Below, in pieces: positions 1-11,894 of a DNA stretch of 64,000 nt; positions within the stretch are counted from its first letter, which is position 1, and every line of letters begins with the position of its first letter. The position numbers were made by a program, and so were the translations under genes. The notes beneath the pieces were generated by a model. The model ran no database searches. It was not told the DNA's origin and worked only from the letters and a program-made list of their open reading frames with translations. This stretch comes from Ligustrum vulgare (taxonomy: Eukaryota; Streptophyta; Magnoliopsida; Lamiales; Oleaceae), in the NCBI GenBank assembly GCA_963555705.1, contig OY743190.1, forward strand, positions 9,647,501 to 9,711,500, written 5' to 3'.

Positions 1-80
1 TTAAAAGTTTCTTGAATTTTTTCATATATATGGAGCAAGGCATTTCTCTGTGGTGATGTTTTCTCGCACTAGTTCGCTTA

Positions 81-610
81 GAGGTGTCAATCCGGGATGT
101 CCGGGCCGGGTCGACCTGCCAATAAAAAGTTTGGTAACGATCCGTTTGAAAGAAAGTCCGCTCGCTGCGGGTTACGGGTCAGCCCGTAAATTTTGAATTA
201 CAACCCATGCCCGTCCACTGACCCATCCGGGTTGAGCCCATGCGAGTCGTGGTTTGTTCTGATTTGGCTCGTATGAATAAAAACATAGATTTTTTCATAT
301 TTATAACAAATTTTTTGTCAAGTTTCTAAATACAAAATGATTAAAATGATAAATTCATATTTATACCATAAAATATTTACATAGAATTTAAAATTATAGT
401 ATATGTTATATGAATTACTTCTAAATTTGCAAATTTAAATAAAATATAAACAAATAACAATTAAATGATAAATGTATTTCTAATTACTATTGTCAAAAAA
501 ACATTATTTTTTTAGCTATTAGGGAGAAAAAAATAAGATTTTACTTTAAAAGTTCTATTAGAGTTTCTAGAAGAAGAGAGATTTTCAATGTTACCATATT
601 TAATAAAAAC

Positions 611-644
<34 letters not shown>

Positions 645-810
645 GGGTCAGCGGGTTAATCTTGGCACGCGAAGGTTTGACCCGCAAAACCCGCGATTTA
701 CAACTTCTTGATCTGTGGACCGCCCGCACGGATCATGGGTCGGCCCGCGGTCCCGGGTCAATCCGGGCCGGTTTTCACGGGTCTAGTCGGTCCGTCCGTC
801 TTGACACAAG
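81..810. mobile_element. MITE-like element with GC-rich ends
   Basis: The two ends (about 81-250 and 643-810) are GC-rich and full of CCGGG/GGGTC words, while the middle (250-640) is very AT-rich with a 30-base T run at 613-642. The outer ends carry GTGTCAA on the left and TTGACAC on the right, a short terminal inverted repeat. This resembles hAT-type MITEs common in plants. No clean 8-bp target duplication is visible, so the class is inferred. Confidence 0.4.
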
Positions 811-860
811 TTCCCTCACAACCAACCTGATCTTCAACCACGTGCATTTCTCGTCGAAAT

Positions 861-1266
861 TCACATAAAACATGCAGCCAGAGTGCAGTCATGTCTGAAA
901 TCATGGTGGAGACTAAACTCCTCGAGTATTATCAGTTCTGACAAAATAGAACATATTTGGTAGTTTACTTTGTTATTCAGTTCGATCAGAATCCTGTGTT
1001 CATAATATCTCAGACCTTCAATTTCCTGCTTTATATCTCTGATTTCTTGCTCAATGATCTTTAGTCTCTGCGGAACTGTTTCAAGGCGTTGGCTCAATAG
1101 AAACCATCTATTTCTTCACTGACAGTTGAAGGATGCTCTGGATTGCTTTCCATGGAACTAGAAGTTCTAAAGCAAGGTTATGTAGGTCATGGTACCTGCA
1201 GTGAAGAGTACTTCTCGGAAGTCGTCATCTGATGACCATTTGTGCTGATAATAATACAGTCTGCAG
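861..1266. other. Unassigned stretch next to host exon, possibly exonic
   Basis: This is ordinary-composition DNA unlike the AT-rich repeats around it. The minus strand of 861-1097 reads as a 78-aa coiled-coil-like peptide. The plus strand near 1190-1255 reads a short serine-rich peptide ending at a stop. I cannot recognise a family. It may belong to the host gene whose last exon follows at 1267, but no splice structure can be proven. Confidence 0.2.
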
Positions 1267-1661
1267 GAACTGAGAGCAGTGCTCGTTTCGATTGCTGCTG
1301 AGGAACATATTGAAGGTGTAGCCCAGACCTTAGAGGGCCCCACCTGCCCTGGACCTTGGTGAATGAGGTAAATCGTAGGATATGCTTCAATTGACCAGGG
1401 TTTGAAGCTTTTTCAACTGGTTTCAGATCACAAAGAGGTCAAATCCAAAGTATTTGTCAGGATTCGAACCCTTCACCCTGTTGTTGTCAGCGCGGGACAT
1501 TACGTCACTTCAGCCTTTGTCAATTGAGCTATGCCCCGGGGGCTGCAGAGGAACATATTGATTTTCCTATATCTGGTGGTGTTAGATTTTTAACACGTTC
1601 TGGGCGAAGGCTGAAGAACATTTTCTATCAGAGTAATCCCATAACAGAGGCTTTGGATTGA
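1267..1661 (+). pseudogene. Terminal coding exon of an unrecognised gene, split by a SINE
   Basis: A consensus acceptor (CTGCAG, 1261-1266) precedes an open frame starting E-L-R-A-V-L-V. The frame runs to 1313, where a SINE interrupts it. If the SINE and one copy of its 14-bp target duplication are left out, the frame resumes exactly at 1562 and ends at a TGA (1659-1661), giving 48 codons rich in R/K (for example TRSGRRLKNIF). The exact frame match across the insertion is the main evidence that this was coding. I do not recognise the protein. Upstream exons are not identified. The insertion probably destroyed this copy or changed its C-terminus. Confidence 0.4.
1314..1547 (-). mobile_element. 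tRNA-derived SINE with 14-bp target duplication
   Basis: Reading the minus strand from 1547, there is a tRNA-like head with an A box (TAGCTCAATTGAC, 1531-1519) and a perfect B box (GGTTCGAATCC, 1470-1460), followed by a non-tRNA body ending near 1314. It is flanked by perfect 14-bp direct repeats GAGGAACATATTGA at 1300-1313 and 1548-1561, the hallmark of LINE-assisted retroposition. The length is about 234 bp, typical for plant SINEs. The RNA polymerase III promoter boxes look intact. The subfamily is not assigned. Confidence 0.8.
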
Positions 1662-2241
1662 AGTAATTATAAGCTGCTGGAAGAATCTCAAGTGTTTCTG
1701 ATAGGTGTTTGGTTGAGCATGCAAGTACATCAATGTAAGAAATGCAAATGTGGATGCCATTTATGCTTATAGAGATCAGATACTTTATAAGGATGTTTGA
1801 TGCTCCATGTAGATTCTTTAACCCCATGACTTTACTTGGAAGTTAAGCAAATTTCTAATTTTAGTAGAACCATACATACGAATTACGATGTGCCATGCGC
1901 TCACACAATATTATGCTGTAATCACATGGTGCTAAATTGAGTGAAGCTTTTGTGTCCTTTTTGATGTCTTTCAAGTTTTGAAAAGTAGTTTGACCGATTT
2001 TTAACCTACTTTGAAACTCCAATTTCGACATCTTGATTCCACAACATGGGAAACGAAAATAACGTCATGATATCGAATATTCATCCCCTATTACACTTAG
2101 ATATTCTAGTGATGAATTTTAAGATATTTTGTTTCTTTTTCATTATAGAAGAGATGCTGAGTTAAATACATTAATTTTGGGATAAAAACAAAATCTTTTA
2201 TTTCAACATTTTATTGATTGTAATTGCATTATTACTACTTA
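1662..2241. other. No gene seen
   Basis: Moderately AT-rich DNA downstream of the split exon; it could include the 3' UTR of that gene. No repeat or ORF here is convincing. Confidence 0.4.
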
Positions 2242-3702
2242 CTAGTAATCGCACCCGTACGATGCACGGAATATATAGTTGAAAATTATTTATTGAATAA
2301 GTTGTAAAAATACAATGCCCGATAAAACAACACAAAAAAAAATAATAATAATAACTTGCATGCACAAATTGTGAATAATTTGTAATTTCATTTCTCCATA
2401 TAAGATTTCTTACTTTAATGTATAATTGCGTATTCAATATACAATCCAAAAAAAAAAAAAAAAGTTATGAATTGCATTTTTTTAAAAGTTAATTGTTCAT
2501 TCTCTAATTTTCTTAGTTTAATTATTTATATAGAATTGATTATTCAAAAATAATTTTTTTTTTTAAATGTTCATTCACAACCACATATTATTTAAAAACT
2601 AATTTTTCACAATTGCACATACTACTTTTTAACCACACATTCTAAAAAAAGAAAATCAATTTTCAACTACTCAATTGATTGATTTGACAATTATTTTATT
2701 TTTTATACTGCCTTCTTTCACTTTCAATCACACATTTAAAACTATTTCTATAGTCTATATTAATATCAATATCAAACTTACTCCTATTAAATGATTCAAA
2801 TATAACGCGACATTTTATTTTTCACCAAGTATTAAAAATGGTCATGTTACACACACACACACACAACTATTTTTTGTGTCTGTTAAATAAATGTATTAAC
2901 CATATTTTTATTTTTAAATAGAATAAGTTTGATAAAACCTTATATTTTTATTTTCTATAGAACTCAATGAATTAATTGTTAAAGTCTATAGTATATATTT
3001 TACAAATTGACGTTCTTTTAAATTTATAAAATTAAAAAATAGATAAATGAACAAAATGAGTAAATTTATAAAATTAATTTCAAAATTACCAAAAAATTTA
3101 TCGAAATCTAAAGTTGTAGAAATTAAAATATTTTAATTGAATTTACTTAGAAAGATTGGATATCTATTACTTCTTTTAATTTGATAAGAAAAAATATATG
3201 AAATTAATCATTTATGTCAAATTGAAGTTATGTAAGAAAAGATAGATATCATTTTATGATTTAAATGAGATAAATTAAAAAGATTGGATATTGAAAAAAG
3301 TAAAAAGTATAAATTAAGCTTTTACCGTTATTATTTGAGACAATTTTACGAATGATATATTTAGAGTTTATTTTCATTTATCAGTTTATATTAAACTTCT
3401 TGTTAAGATCTTGAATTTGACACTCATATTGCATATTTTTTTACTTCAAAATATTACAATAATTATCAAAAGAATAAAAATAATATACAATTTGATCTAT
3501 TTATAGATTTTTTATTTTTTACAAATCAATAAGTCATTTATTATATGTCACCTATAATTAATTTTGCATTAATTGAAGTTTCCTAATTCAATTATTAAAA
3601 TAATTAATAAAATTATAAAGTTTCCTAAAATAGCAGGTAAAAATGGCGGGAAACTATGTGCGGATTTATGTGACGGCTATGTTGTTATTATATATATTAA
3701 GA
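2242..3702 (-). mobile_element. Non-autonomous Helitron
   Basis: On the minus strand the element starts TCTTAATATATATAATAAC at 3702 and ends with a GC hairpin (CCGTGC/GTACGG-type stem near 2252-2270) followed by CTAG at 2245-2242. The flanking bases are A before TC and T after CTAG, the A/T insertion site typical of Helitrons. The interior is AT-rich and non-coding. The 3' hairpin matches those at 54190, 55915, 57833 and 60874, so it belongs to the same broad family. Confidence 0.75.
2849..2865. repeat. (AC)n microsatellite
   Basis: A run of AC dinucleotides inside the minus-strand Helitron. Confidence 0.9.
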
Positions 3703-3830
3703 TTATTATCGATTGTTTGAATCTTTGATAAATATTTAGATAATATGTTGTTTTTTTGGTTTTCGAAAGATTTGAAACAAGTCTAAATGTTGCAATTATC
3801 AAGACAATACTCAATAAATACTAAATAGTA

Positions 3831-4091
3831 CTCCATCCGTCCCATTTGTATAGGCTGCATTTTCATTTTCTCTTGTCCCAATAATATATGTTTGTTTCTT
3901 TATTGAGAAGTATTTATTTTGTTTGTTTACTAATGTACTCATATTTAATATTTTCAATAATAATAGTTTTGATACTTAAATAAGGGTAATTTGAGAATTT
4001 TTTTACAAAAATTACATTTTCAATAATATTAAATATGTTTTCTTAATCTGTGTGAAAAGTCAACAAGCCCATACCAATGGGATGGAGAGAG
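3831..4091. mobile_element. Stowaway-like MITE
   Basis: The left end CTCCATCCGTCCCAT and right end ATGGGATGGAGAGAG form a near-complementary terminal inverted repeat of the CTCCCTCCGTCCC type used by Tc1/mariner Stowaway MITEs. TA dinucleotides flank both sides (3829-3830 and 4092-4093). The element is about 261 bp, AT-rich and non-coding. Confidence 0.8.
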
Positions 4092-4216
4092 TATGAATAA
4101 GAGTTTATGACTTGCGCAATCAAATGAGTAATCATGCAATTGAATACATTACTTTGCATATATGAATTCAGAATAGAGTTCGATTGTGGTGTTAGGAATA
4201 TGTTTGGCTTACTGTA

Positions 4217-5070
4217 TGATCGGTATATTTTTGGTCATTCCATTATTAAAATATTACTTTTCACCTTTATACGCGAGGCCCAAGGTCATGCTTTGGGCCG
4301 GCCTTCTATCTTGCATGATCAATACAGATTCATGACGTCTTACAATAATTTAGGGGTTCGGTTTATAATAGGTCGGGATTACCTTGATCAATGGGTCGAT
4401 CACATCCAGGACCAACAACCAAATAAGCACATGGTCGGGCAAGAATGCCCCGGCCATGCATAGATCGGGATTGATGTCCGACCTTATTAGGTTACGAAAT
4501 TCGTTCATGTACAATTCAACATATTTGCCCGGGCTTATCCTATCCCTACATAGGTCGGTCACTCCCAACCTTATCAAAAATCTCATTGATGATAAGATAT
4601 ATGGTCGGCCTGTCCCGATCACATCACGCTTAGAAGCCCAGCACAGATAGGACTCCTTCTTCATTAATGGGCTTCATTCATGGACCTCCTTATTGGGCCT
4701 CCATAACAAGACGTATCCTATAAGGAAACGTCCTAAAAAAGAGGAAGCACAATTCTTATAAGATTAAAACTCCTCTTAAAAGGTAAGTTTATACCAAAAG
4801 GACTCATTCTTTAGTTAAAACAGGTTATGGGCTTTTCAGCCCTATAAATACGTCTCTTTTGATCGCATATTATTCATTCATAATTCATTACATATATTCC
4901 AGTTATATATTTTCTACTTCTCTCCAGAATACTAATTCTCACACCGGAGGGGCGACGAGGGCATCCCTCGTTGGCTTTTTTGCAGGTTTCTTGGAAGCGT
5001 GGATCATCATCTCCAACAAAATATCAGCCTTTGATCTTGCCACGTCAAGGTCAGAAAAATTACCGAAACA
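4217..5070 (+). repeat. 5' LTR of the Tat-like element
   Basis: 854 bp, beginning TGATCGG and ending CCGAAACA. A clear TATA box TATAAATA sits at 4843-4850. It matches 11895-12753 with scattered substitutions and a small indel near 4650. Confidence 0.85.
4843..4850 (+). promoter_or_regulatory. LTR TATA box
   Basis: TATAAATA, also present in the 3' LTR at 12526-12533, is the likely core promoter of this element. Confidence 0.6.
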
Positions 5071-5071
5071 A

Positions 5072-5089
5072 TTGGCGCCGTATGTGGGA
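5072..5089 (+). other. Primer binding site of the Tat-like element
   Basis: TTGGCGCCGTATGTGGGA follows the 5' LTR immediately. The core TGGCGCCG is the usual Tat/Athila priming sequence. Confidence 0.75.
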
Positions 5090-5141
5090 ATTCGATCTAA
5101 AACCATGTTGTCCAAAGATCGATTTCAAAATAAATAAAATC

Positions 5142-5432
5142 TCAAAAAATTAAAGTCTTCCAGCCGTCCTCTCCAAATTGCCCAGTGAACAGGAGAAAAC
5201 CGTGAGCTGCTATTTTTTCCCCAAAGTCATACTGCCAAAGAAGATGACTTAATACCAGCTGCCATAAATCTGTAAATCCTTGATGAACTCCATCATCATG
5301 GAGTAAACCTCCAACTGTCACTGTTAAATTAATCCAACAACCCCTATGTTCAATTGAAGCTTTGAACTCGAAGTAAGTTTTAGCACCAGCGTTAAAGCCA
5401 ATGCAAATTCTCAACTCTGTCGGGATGCGCAT
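5142..5432 (-). pseudogene. Antisense gene-like fragment inside the Tat-like element
   Basis: A 96-codon open frame on the minus strand begins about 70 bp inside the element, close after the PBS. The peptide has a balanced, non-repetitive composition with tryptophans and a run like FTDLWQLVLSHLLWQYDFG. That is more protein-like than a chance ORF in AT-rich DNA. It does not look like gag or pol. I cannot identify the family. The best reading is a captured host gene piece, antisense to the element, but it may be a chance frame. Confidence 0.3.
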
Positions 5433-8400
5433 GACTCCGTCCCCATGAATTTGGTTGAACGTTCCAAAGAAGAAGGGCTGGTGGGTTTATTGAACCACAA
5501 AAATTCTTGGGCCAGATTAATGTGTTAGCGAAACATTGAGGTCAATTATTTATATGTGCGCTTGCAAAAGCAGAAATTTCTGTTCACACCACAGTAGTGC
5601 TTTGTGTGTTTGGAACTGGAAGACCTACGTATATGCTAATTGATTTTGGCACCTTGTGAGTTATACTTGAAAAACTCTATATGCTGAAAATTGGAAAAAC
5701 TAAAGGCCAGTTCACTCATCTGAATTGTGAACCTTGCATGGCACACGTTGCTAATGGCAACTGGGCGTGCCCTTACGGTGGACGCATGGTGATTAAGTTT
5801 TAAGCCTCTAATTAAATCGGCCAAAACTCTAGCAGATAAAATTGACAAAGTCAAAGTACGTTGTCTCTTCCATTGGGGCGAGTCACATCAGGAAGATAAC
5901 CTATTTGAATTTATGATTAATGATCGTGCTTGGGGTCGTCCTGGGCATATCAATCACACCAGACATTGGCTTGTGTCCAGGGTGCAAGTAGCTCGGGTCC
6001 CACCTCTCCTACGACTACTGAAATAAGGTGTACTCTTATCCTACTTGTCAATTCTTGTGCAATTTGGTAGAAATTTGGTGAAAGAAAAATTAAGCAAATT
6101 CTGTGTGATACCATTGCATTAAATATATTTTGACAAGCAACTAAATTAGTCAAAATTGTTGCCAGCAATTAAAAAGGGGTAGTGGAAATCAAAGTTATTA
6201 TATGCGGCTAATTGCTAAATTGCTTGTCAAGTCAATTTCCTTATATATTTTCTTGAATTGGATAGGCTGCAATTCGAAAGTCCTTCATGTTAGGACACCT
6301 CTTTTGTACCTAATTTTAGATCCATGGTACCAAATAATTTTTTAAACACTGCAGGCAGCTGTAGCACACCCCATTCCCAGCTTATACACATTTAAAACTT
6401 ACGAAGGCCTTGGCCTTCTACACTATTGTTATGACTAAAGGCATACAGGAAACCACTGTGTTCCTATCAGCAGGATTTCTGCAAATATTTGAGACAAGTC
6501 CCTTCTCATTCCGTGGCCAGTTGACAGCACCAGTTGCAAAGATTGTCAAAGTGGACAAAATTGAATCACAAATCTATTGCCAAAGTACAATCAAGAGTAG
6601 TCGAAACGAGCAGAAAAGGAAGTAACCATTTTACTTATTCCATCTTCCTTCCTATTCTTATTTACATAACTGCAATTCTCTTCTATCAACTGTTGTTGCT
6701 CATTACATTTGCAAAGTTTCTCGATTGTGACTCACTTCATCTCCTGTCAGTCACTACAATGTTCTCAATTAAAAATTTTCAAATATAAAGAAAATATATG
6801 CTGATTACCGAAGTTATTATTGATAAGTTAAATTGAATTTAACAAATTTAGAATAATGATGTGCAAATGTTATACATTACCATCTGATTTAATTTTCATG
6901 ATATATCCTGGGCGCTGTATATATGAACAAAAAAGGGTGGATGAGTAATATATGAAAAAGCCCAATTCGATTATTTTGCTTGATGGATTTGACTTAGTAA
7001 CTTTAGAACACAGGTCATCAGCCTTGTTTTCTTTATTTTAATTCACACCTTCCATAGATAGGAACCCATCAAGCACCGAAATTTGTTTTCTTTTATTTCC
7101 ATTCGAGTCAATATCATTGGCATTAGCATACATTTCACTATCATAATTCCGATCTATAATTTAGCTAGGATGGGTGCAAGATGACTCCGAATACAAAGAC
7201 TTTGTGCCACATGCTGCACTTCTACTAAGTACCATTTTTGTGTCATTCACTCGACTTGTTCATCTCATTTTGTGAAATTTTGAACTTGAGACTTACCTGG
7301 ATGAACCTCTAGTCACTCTTTTATTACTTCCTTGCTGACATTAGTAAACAAGGGAGATATTAAGATATTTTCATTCATTTGCTTCCGTCAAAGAATGGAA
7401 AGCTTTTAAAGCCATATCATTAGTTACTGGACATTTTATTGATAAAGTTGTATTAACCTCAATTTAACTTCAGTTTATGTTCCTTATGCAAGATTTGGAT
7501 AAAGCACCTCAACGGGATCTCCTATCAATTATGGTGCAATATGGCCTCCAATTGTAATTGCTGAGCCTTTTGATCAAAACCGTCGAAGCAACTACTGCTT
7601 AACGATGAGTAAGGATTTCCTCAAGTTCTAGGTCATTTATGGATCTACCCGAGGAATTGCAAAAACGAGGTGTACTCTAACACTCTTTAATTCAACAATC
7701 ATTGCATAATGTTGATCATATGTTAGAGCTCAAAAAATTAACAATTCCATATTATCTGTTGCTACTGCTAAATAATGAGCTAATCAACTCTAAATAGGAT
7801 TACTTATCTTTGCTCAAATTGCTAATCTAATCGGTAAGTTAAGGTTAATTTATTAGATCTGCAATAGCTTGTGATATGTGATTCAAGAAATATGCTTTTC
7901 GATCATAAGATATTTATTTCTTATTACAAGTCGAGAGTTGCGACCAAGACTCAAAATGGAATGTTCTTGGTACAATTATGACAAAACCATTATGATCTAT
8001 GAGCAATGTGCCTAAATGATTACAATCAATTAATTATTGATCTTTGAAAGCATCATAATCTGTTAATGTGCTAATTTAATGAAATCCAATTGTAATTTTG
8101 GTCACGTTATTTACAAATATGATCAGATTAATAACACACTAGTTGAATTCAATTGCTTGCTAAGTTTGAAGTTATTTGATTCATTCCCATGATGATTCAT
8201 GCTATTTTTTGTGATCTAAAGTTTGTATAACTTGGAAATTGGCTGAGTTAAGTAGCGACATATAAGGTGACTCACACAGTGACCAATTATATAAAACATC
8301 ATATTTCTATGTGATCACCAATAGAAACACTTAATATATTTTAGCATGACCTTCCTGGGTACAATCTACATTGATTAAAACGCTCCAACCGCTTTCTTCA

Positions 8401-8439
8401 ATAGCTAATCAGGTTTGCTTTGGATCAATTAAATTCTCG
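5433..8439. other. Interior of the Tat-like element without recognisable coding sequence
   Basis: There are many stops in all frames. One plus-strand open stretch near 5812-6027 reads a tryptophan- and histidine-containing peptide ending VPPLLRLLK, without a start and without a recognised family. The rest is moderately AT-rich and shows no RT, RNase H or integrase motif. Confidence 0.4.
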
Positions 8440-8935
8440 CTAAAATAAGTCTGGGCTTATTACTTAACATAAGCTCGGCTTAGTCCTTGCCTAACATAAG
8501 CTCGAGCTCATTAATTAGCATGAGCTCAGCTTATCATTCCTTAACATTAACTTGAGCTCATTATTTAAACATGAGCTCGACCAATTATTTCCTAACACAA
8601 GCTCGGTCTTATGTGCTAACATGAGCTCGGCATATAACTCTCGCTAAAACAAGCTTAGGCTTAGTACTCAACATAAGCTCGACTTATTCTTTGCCTAAAC
8701 ATAAACTCGAGCTCATTACTTAACATAAGCTTGGCTTATTACTTCTTAACATAAGCTCAAGCTTATTACTTCTTAACATAAGCTCAAGCTTATTATTTCT
8801 TAACATAAGCACAGCTTATTGTTTCTCGACGTGAATTAAAGATTATTAATTAATATAATCTCGGCTTACTCCTTGCTTAAAAATATCAATAAGCTCTATT
8901 ATCAATGCAAGCCATAATCCCTCGTCAATCTGAGC
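8440..8935. repeat. Degenerate AAGCTCGAGCTC repeat block 1
   Basis: About a dozen diverged units built on ACATAAGCTCGAGCTCATTA and its variants (AAGCTCGGCTTATT), spaced about 25-45 bp apart. The core GAGCTC/AAGCTT words make each unit locally palindromic. A second block of the same motif lies at 10985-11370. Confidence 0.7.
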
Positions 8936-9073
8936 TTAGCTTCTATGCCCTCCAGTCATCGAATGAAAACAACTGTGATAATTAAAGAAAACCTACCATA
9001 CCACATTGGGAATGATTTACAACGTCGACCACAAAGCATGACTTTAGTAATTATCTCCCAAAAACACAAGGTC

Positions 9074-9940
9074 AAATAATTTACAATGTCTCATATGGTA
9101 AGGCGTTACAAATTATTTCCTTATAAATAATTTACAATGTCTCATATGGCAAGGCGTTACAAATTATTTCATTACAAATAATTTACAATGTCTCATATGG
9201 CAAGACGTTACAAATTATTTCCTTACAAATAATTTACAATGTCTCATATGGTAAGGCGTTACAAATTATTTCCTAGCAAATAATTTACAATGTCTCATAG
9301 AATAAGGTGTTACAAATTATTTCCTTACAAATAATTTACAATGTCTCATATGGCAAGGTGTTACAAATTATTTCCCTACAAATAATTTACAATGTATCAT
9401 ATGGCAAGGCGTTACAAATTATTTCCTTACAAATAATTTACAATGTCTCATATGGTAAGGCGTTACAAATTATTTCCTCGTAAATAATTTACAATGTCTC
9501 ATATGGCAAGGCATTACAAATTATTTCTTTAAAAATAATATACAATGTCTCATATGGTAAGGCGTTACAAATTATTTCCTCGCAAATAATTTACAATGTC
9601 TCATATGGCAAGGCGTTACAAATTATTTCCTTACAAATAATTTACAATGTCTCATATGGCAAGGCGTTACAAATTATTTCCCTACAAATAATTTACAATG
9701 TCTCATATGACAAGGCGTTACAAATTATTTCCTTACAAATAATTTACAATGTCTCATATGGTAAGGCGTTACAAATTATTTCCTTACAAATAATTTACAA
9801 TGTCTCATATGGCAAGTCGTTACAAATTATTTCCTCGCAAATAATTTACAATGTCCCATATGGCAAGGTGTTACAAATTATTTCCTTACAAATAATTTAC
9901 AATGTCTCATATGGCAAGGCGTTACAAATTATTTCCTCAT
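9074..9940. repeat. 51-bp tandem array, 17 units
   Basis: Seventeen head-to-tail copies of a 51-bp unit starting AAATAATTTACAATGTCTC and containing ATATGGCAAGGCGTTACAAA. Variation between units is low, mainly in the GGCAAGGCG part and at the junction. It lies in the 3' untranslated part of the Tat-like element, where Tat/Ogre elements are known to generate satellite-like repeats. Confidence 0.95.
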
Positions 9941-10860
9941 AAATAAATTATAAGGTCGACCAAAATGTCCGACCTGACGAATTATTTAAGCACGAATAAT
10001 GTACGGGATCAACCATCATGCCCGGCCTCACAGATTGCTTCCCTATGAAGAGTTTATAAGGTCAGCTCATATGCCCAACCTATCAAACTATCTCTTTTTT
10101 ACACAAAGTCAAGGGTTTGATCCCTTTTTTGTACGAAAAGTCTATAAGGTCGACCTACCTGTCCGACCTATTTCCTTAAATTACGCAAAGTCAAGGGTTT
10201 GACCCTTCTTTGTGCAAAGGGTTTACAAGGTCGGCTTAAATACCCCACATGTCTAACCATTCCCTTAAAACTACACAAAGTCAAATAATTTACAAGGTGG
10301 GTCACATGGCACGAATTTATAAACTATTTCCTCAAAAACACAAAGTCGAGGACCTGACCATTTCTTTGTGTAAATCCTATACAAGATCGGCCTTGATCGA
10401 CCTTACAAATTGTTTTCCATGAATTCACAAATTCAACAGCTTGATCACTTCTTTGTGTAAATTATTTACAAGGTTGGTCTTGATCGACGTTACAAATTAT
10501 TTTTCATAAACTCACGAAAGGGTAGGGCTTGACCCCTCCTTTGCGCTAAAGTCCATAAGGTTGGCCATGATCGACCTGTATAACTATACTTCAAAATTAT
10601 AAAGGGTTTCTAGTTCAAAGCACGTGCTCACTGCCATATTCAAAATACCCAACCTATCAACCATTCTTGTAAATTACACAAAATCAAGGACTTGGCCCAT
10701 TCTCTGTGCGGAAATTTACAAGGTCGGCCACAATACCCGACCTTACAAATAAATTCCCAAAAATCACAAAGTGAAGGGCTTGACCATTTCTTTATTAAAA
10801 ATAATTTACAGGGTCGGTCACATAGCACGACCTTCACAAGTTATTGGTGACACTACCTAG
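9941..10860. repeat. Diverged 80-105 bp repeats related to the 51-bp array
   Basis: About ten diverged units centred on ACAAGGTCGGCC...GACCTTACAAATTATTTCC, alternating with a CACAAAGTCAAGGGCTTGACC segment. They share the ACAAATTATTTCC edge with the 51-bp array, so the array probably amplified from one of these older units. Confidence 0.75.
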
Positions 10861-10984
10861 CTAAGTTGTTTCTTTCCCACGCGCAAGCGCTCAAAGCCTT
10901 AAATCACGAGCAAACAATTAGATACTTGCTCATGCAAGTACACATGGTCATTCTCAAGCAGTCAAGTAATCAAATCACATAATG

Positions 10985-11370
10985 AAGTCCCCGGATCTAC
11001 ATAAGCTCAGGTTTATTACTTTACATGCTCGGGTTTATTTACATTCTACATAATGCTCGGGTTTATTACATAACATAAACTCATACTTAATTCTTGCTAA
11101 CATATGCTCGAGCTCATTACTTAACATAAGTCCAAGCTTATTCCTTGATATAAGCTTGGCTTATTCTTGCTTAACAAAAGCTCGAGCTCATTACTTGACA
11201 TAAGCTCGTGCTTAATTCTTTCCAACATAAACCAAAGCTCATTCCTTAACATAACCTCGGCTTATTCTTGCATGACATAAGCTCGAGCTCATTACTTAAC
11301 ATGAGTTCAGCTTTTTATTCCTTAAACATAAGTTCGGACTCAATCCTTACCTAACATACGCTCTTGTTAT
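10985..11370. repeat. Degenerate AAGCTCGAGCTC repeat block 2
   Basis: The same motif family as 8440-8935, so the two blocks bracket the 51-bp and 80-105 bp arrays. Confidence 0.7.
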
Positions 11371-11439
11371 TTCCCAACAACATAACCATCGCATCACATC
11401 CTACCAAAACCACGATGTCTCATTATTTCATATCCATCT

Positions 11440-11894
11440 CTCCCCGAGGTTGATAAGGGATGCACGGGGGCTTACAATTAGTCCAAATTCTGTCTTGCAT
11501 GGGCAGCTGAAAAATCCTACTTCGATATGGCAACTGGAGATTATATAACCTTATCCAAATACTGCCATCAAGAGTCCAAGACTCCAACATCTCCAAACGA
11601 TCCGAATAACCTAATTCTACCTGGAATGTGCTACTTCCTCCATAAATACAGGGTCTTCAACCACTGTCCGGTTCATAAAGGACAAGACCTCTTCGTGTGA
11701 ATTAGTGAAACTCATGAGATGTGACGAATGTAAGAACACTCTCAGTTGTTCTCAAGATTTGGTAAGTGAAAGTCTTTTGCTAGAAGTAAGATCCATGTTT
11801 CATAGCACTACCTTAACCTTACTATAGCAATAATTAAACTTGATATGACATACGTCTAGAGGCCGGAGCTCAACCTCTGACGCACGGGGGCTGA
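11440..11894 (+). other. 3' end of the Tat-like interior with two PPT-like tracts
   Basis: GATGCACGGGGGCTTAC (about 11461) and GACGCACGGGGGCTGAC (about 11879) are two polypurine-tract-like sequences about 420 bp apart. The second abuts the 3' LTR. The segment between them has a TATA-like CATAAATACAGGG near 11641, so it may be the remnant of another element's LTR. Confidence 0.45.

Noticed and set aside
1459..1540. A tRNA gene on the minus strand (good A and B boxes)
   Set aside because: No acceptor stem pairing, and it is the head of a 234-bp unit with 14-bp target duplications, so it is a SINE.
4350..4664. 104-aa minus ORF in the Tat-like LTR, also near 12028-12360
   Set aside because: Present in both LTRs, lies in the promoter half, and has no known domain. 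Most likely chance.
9074..9940. CRISPR-like array (regular repeats)
   Set aside because: The whole 51-bp unit repeats, with no unique spacers, in plant retrotransposon DNA. It is a tandem array.
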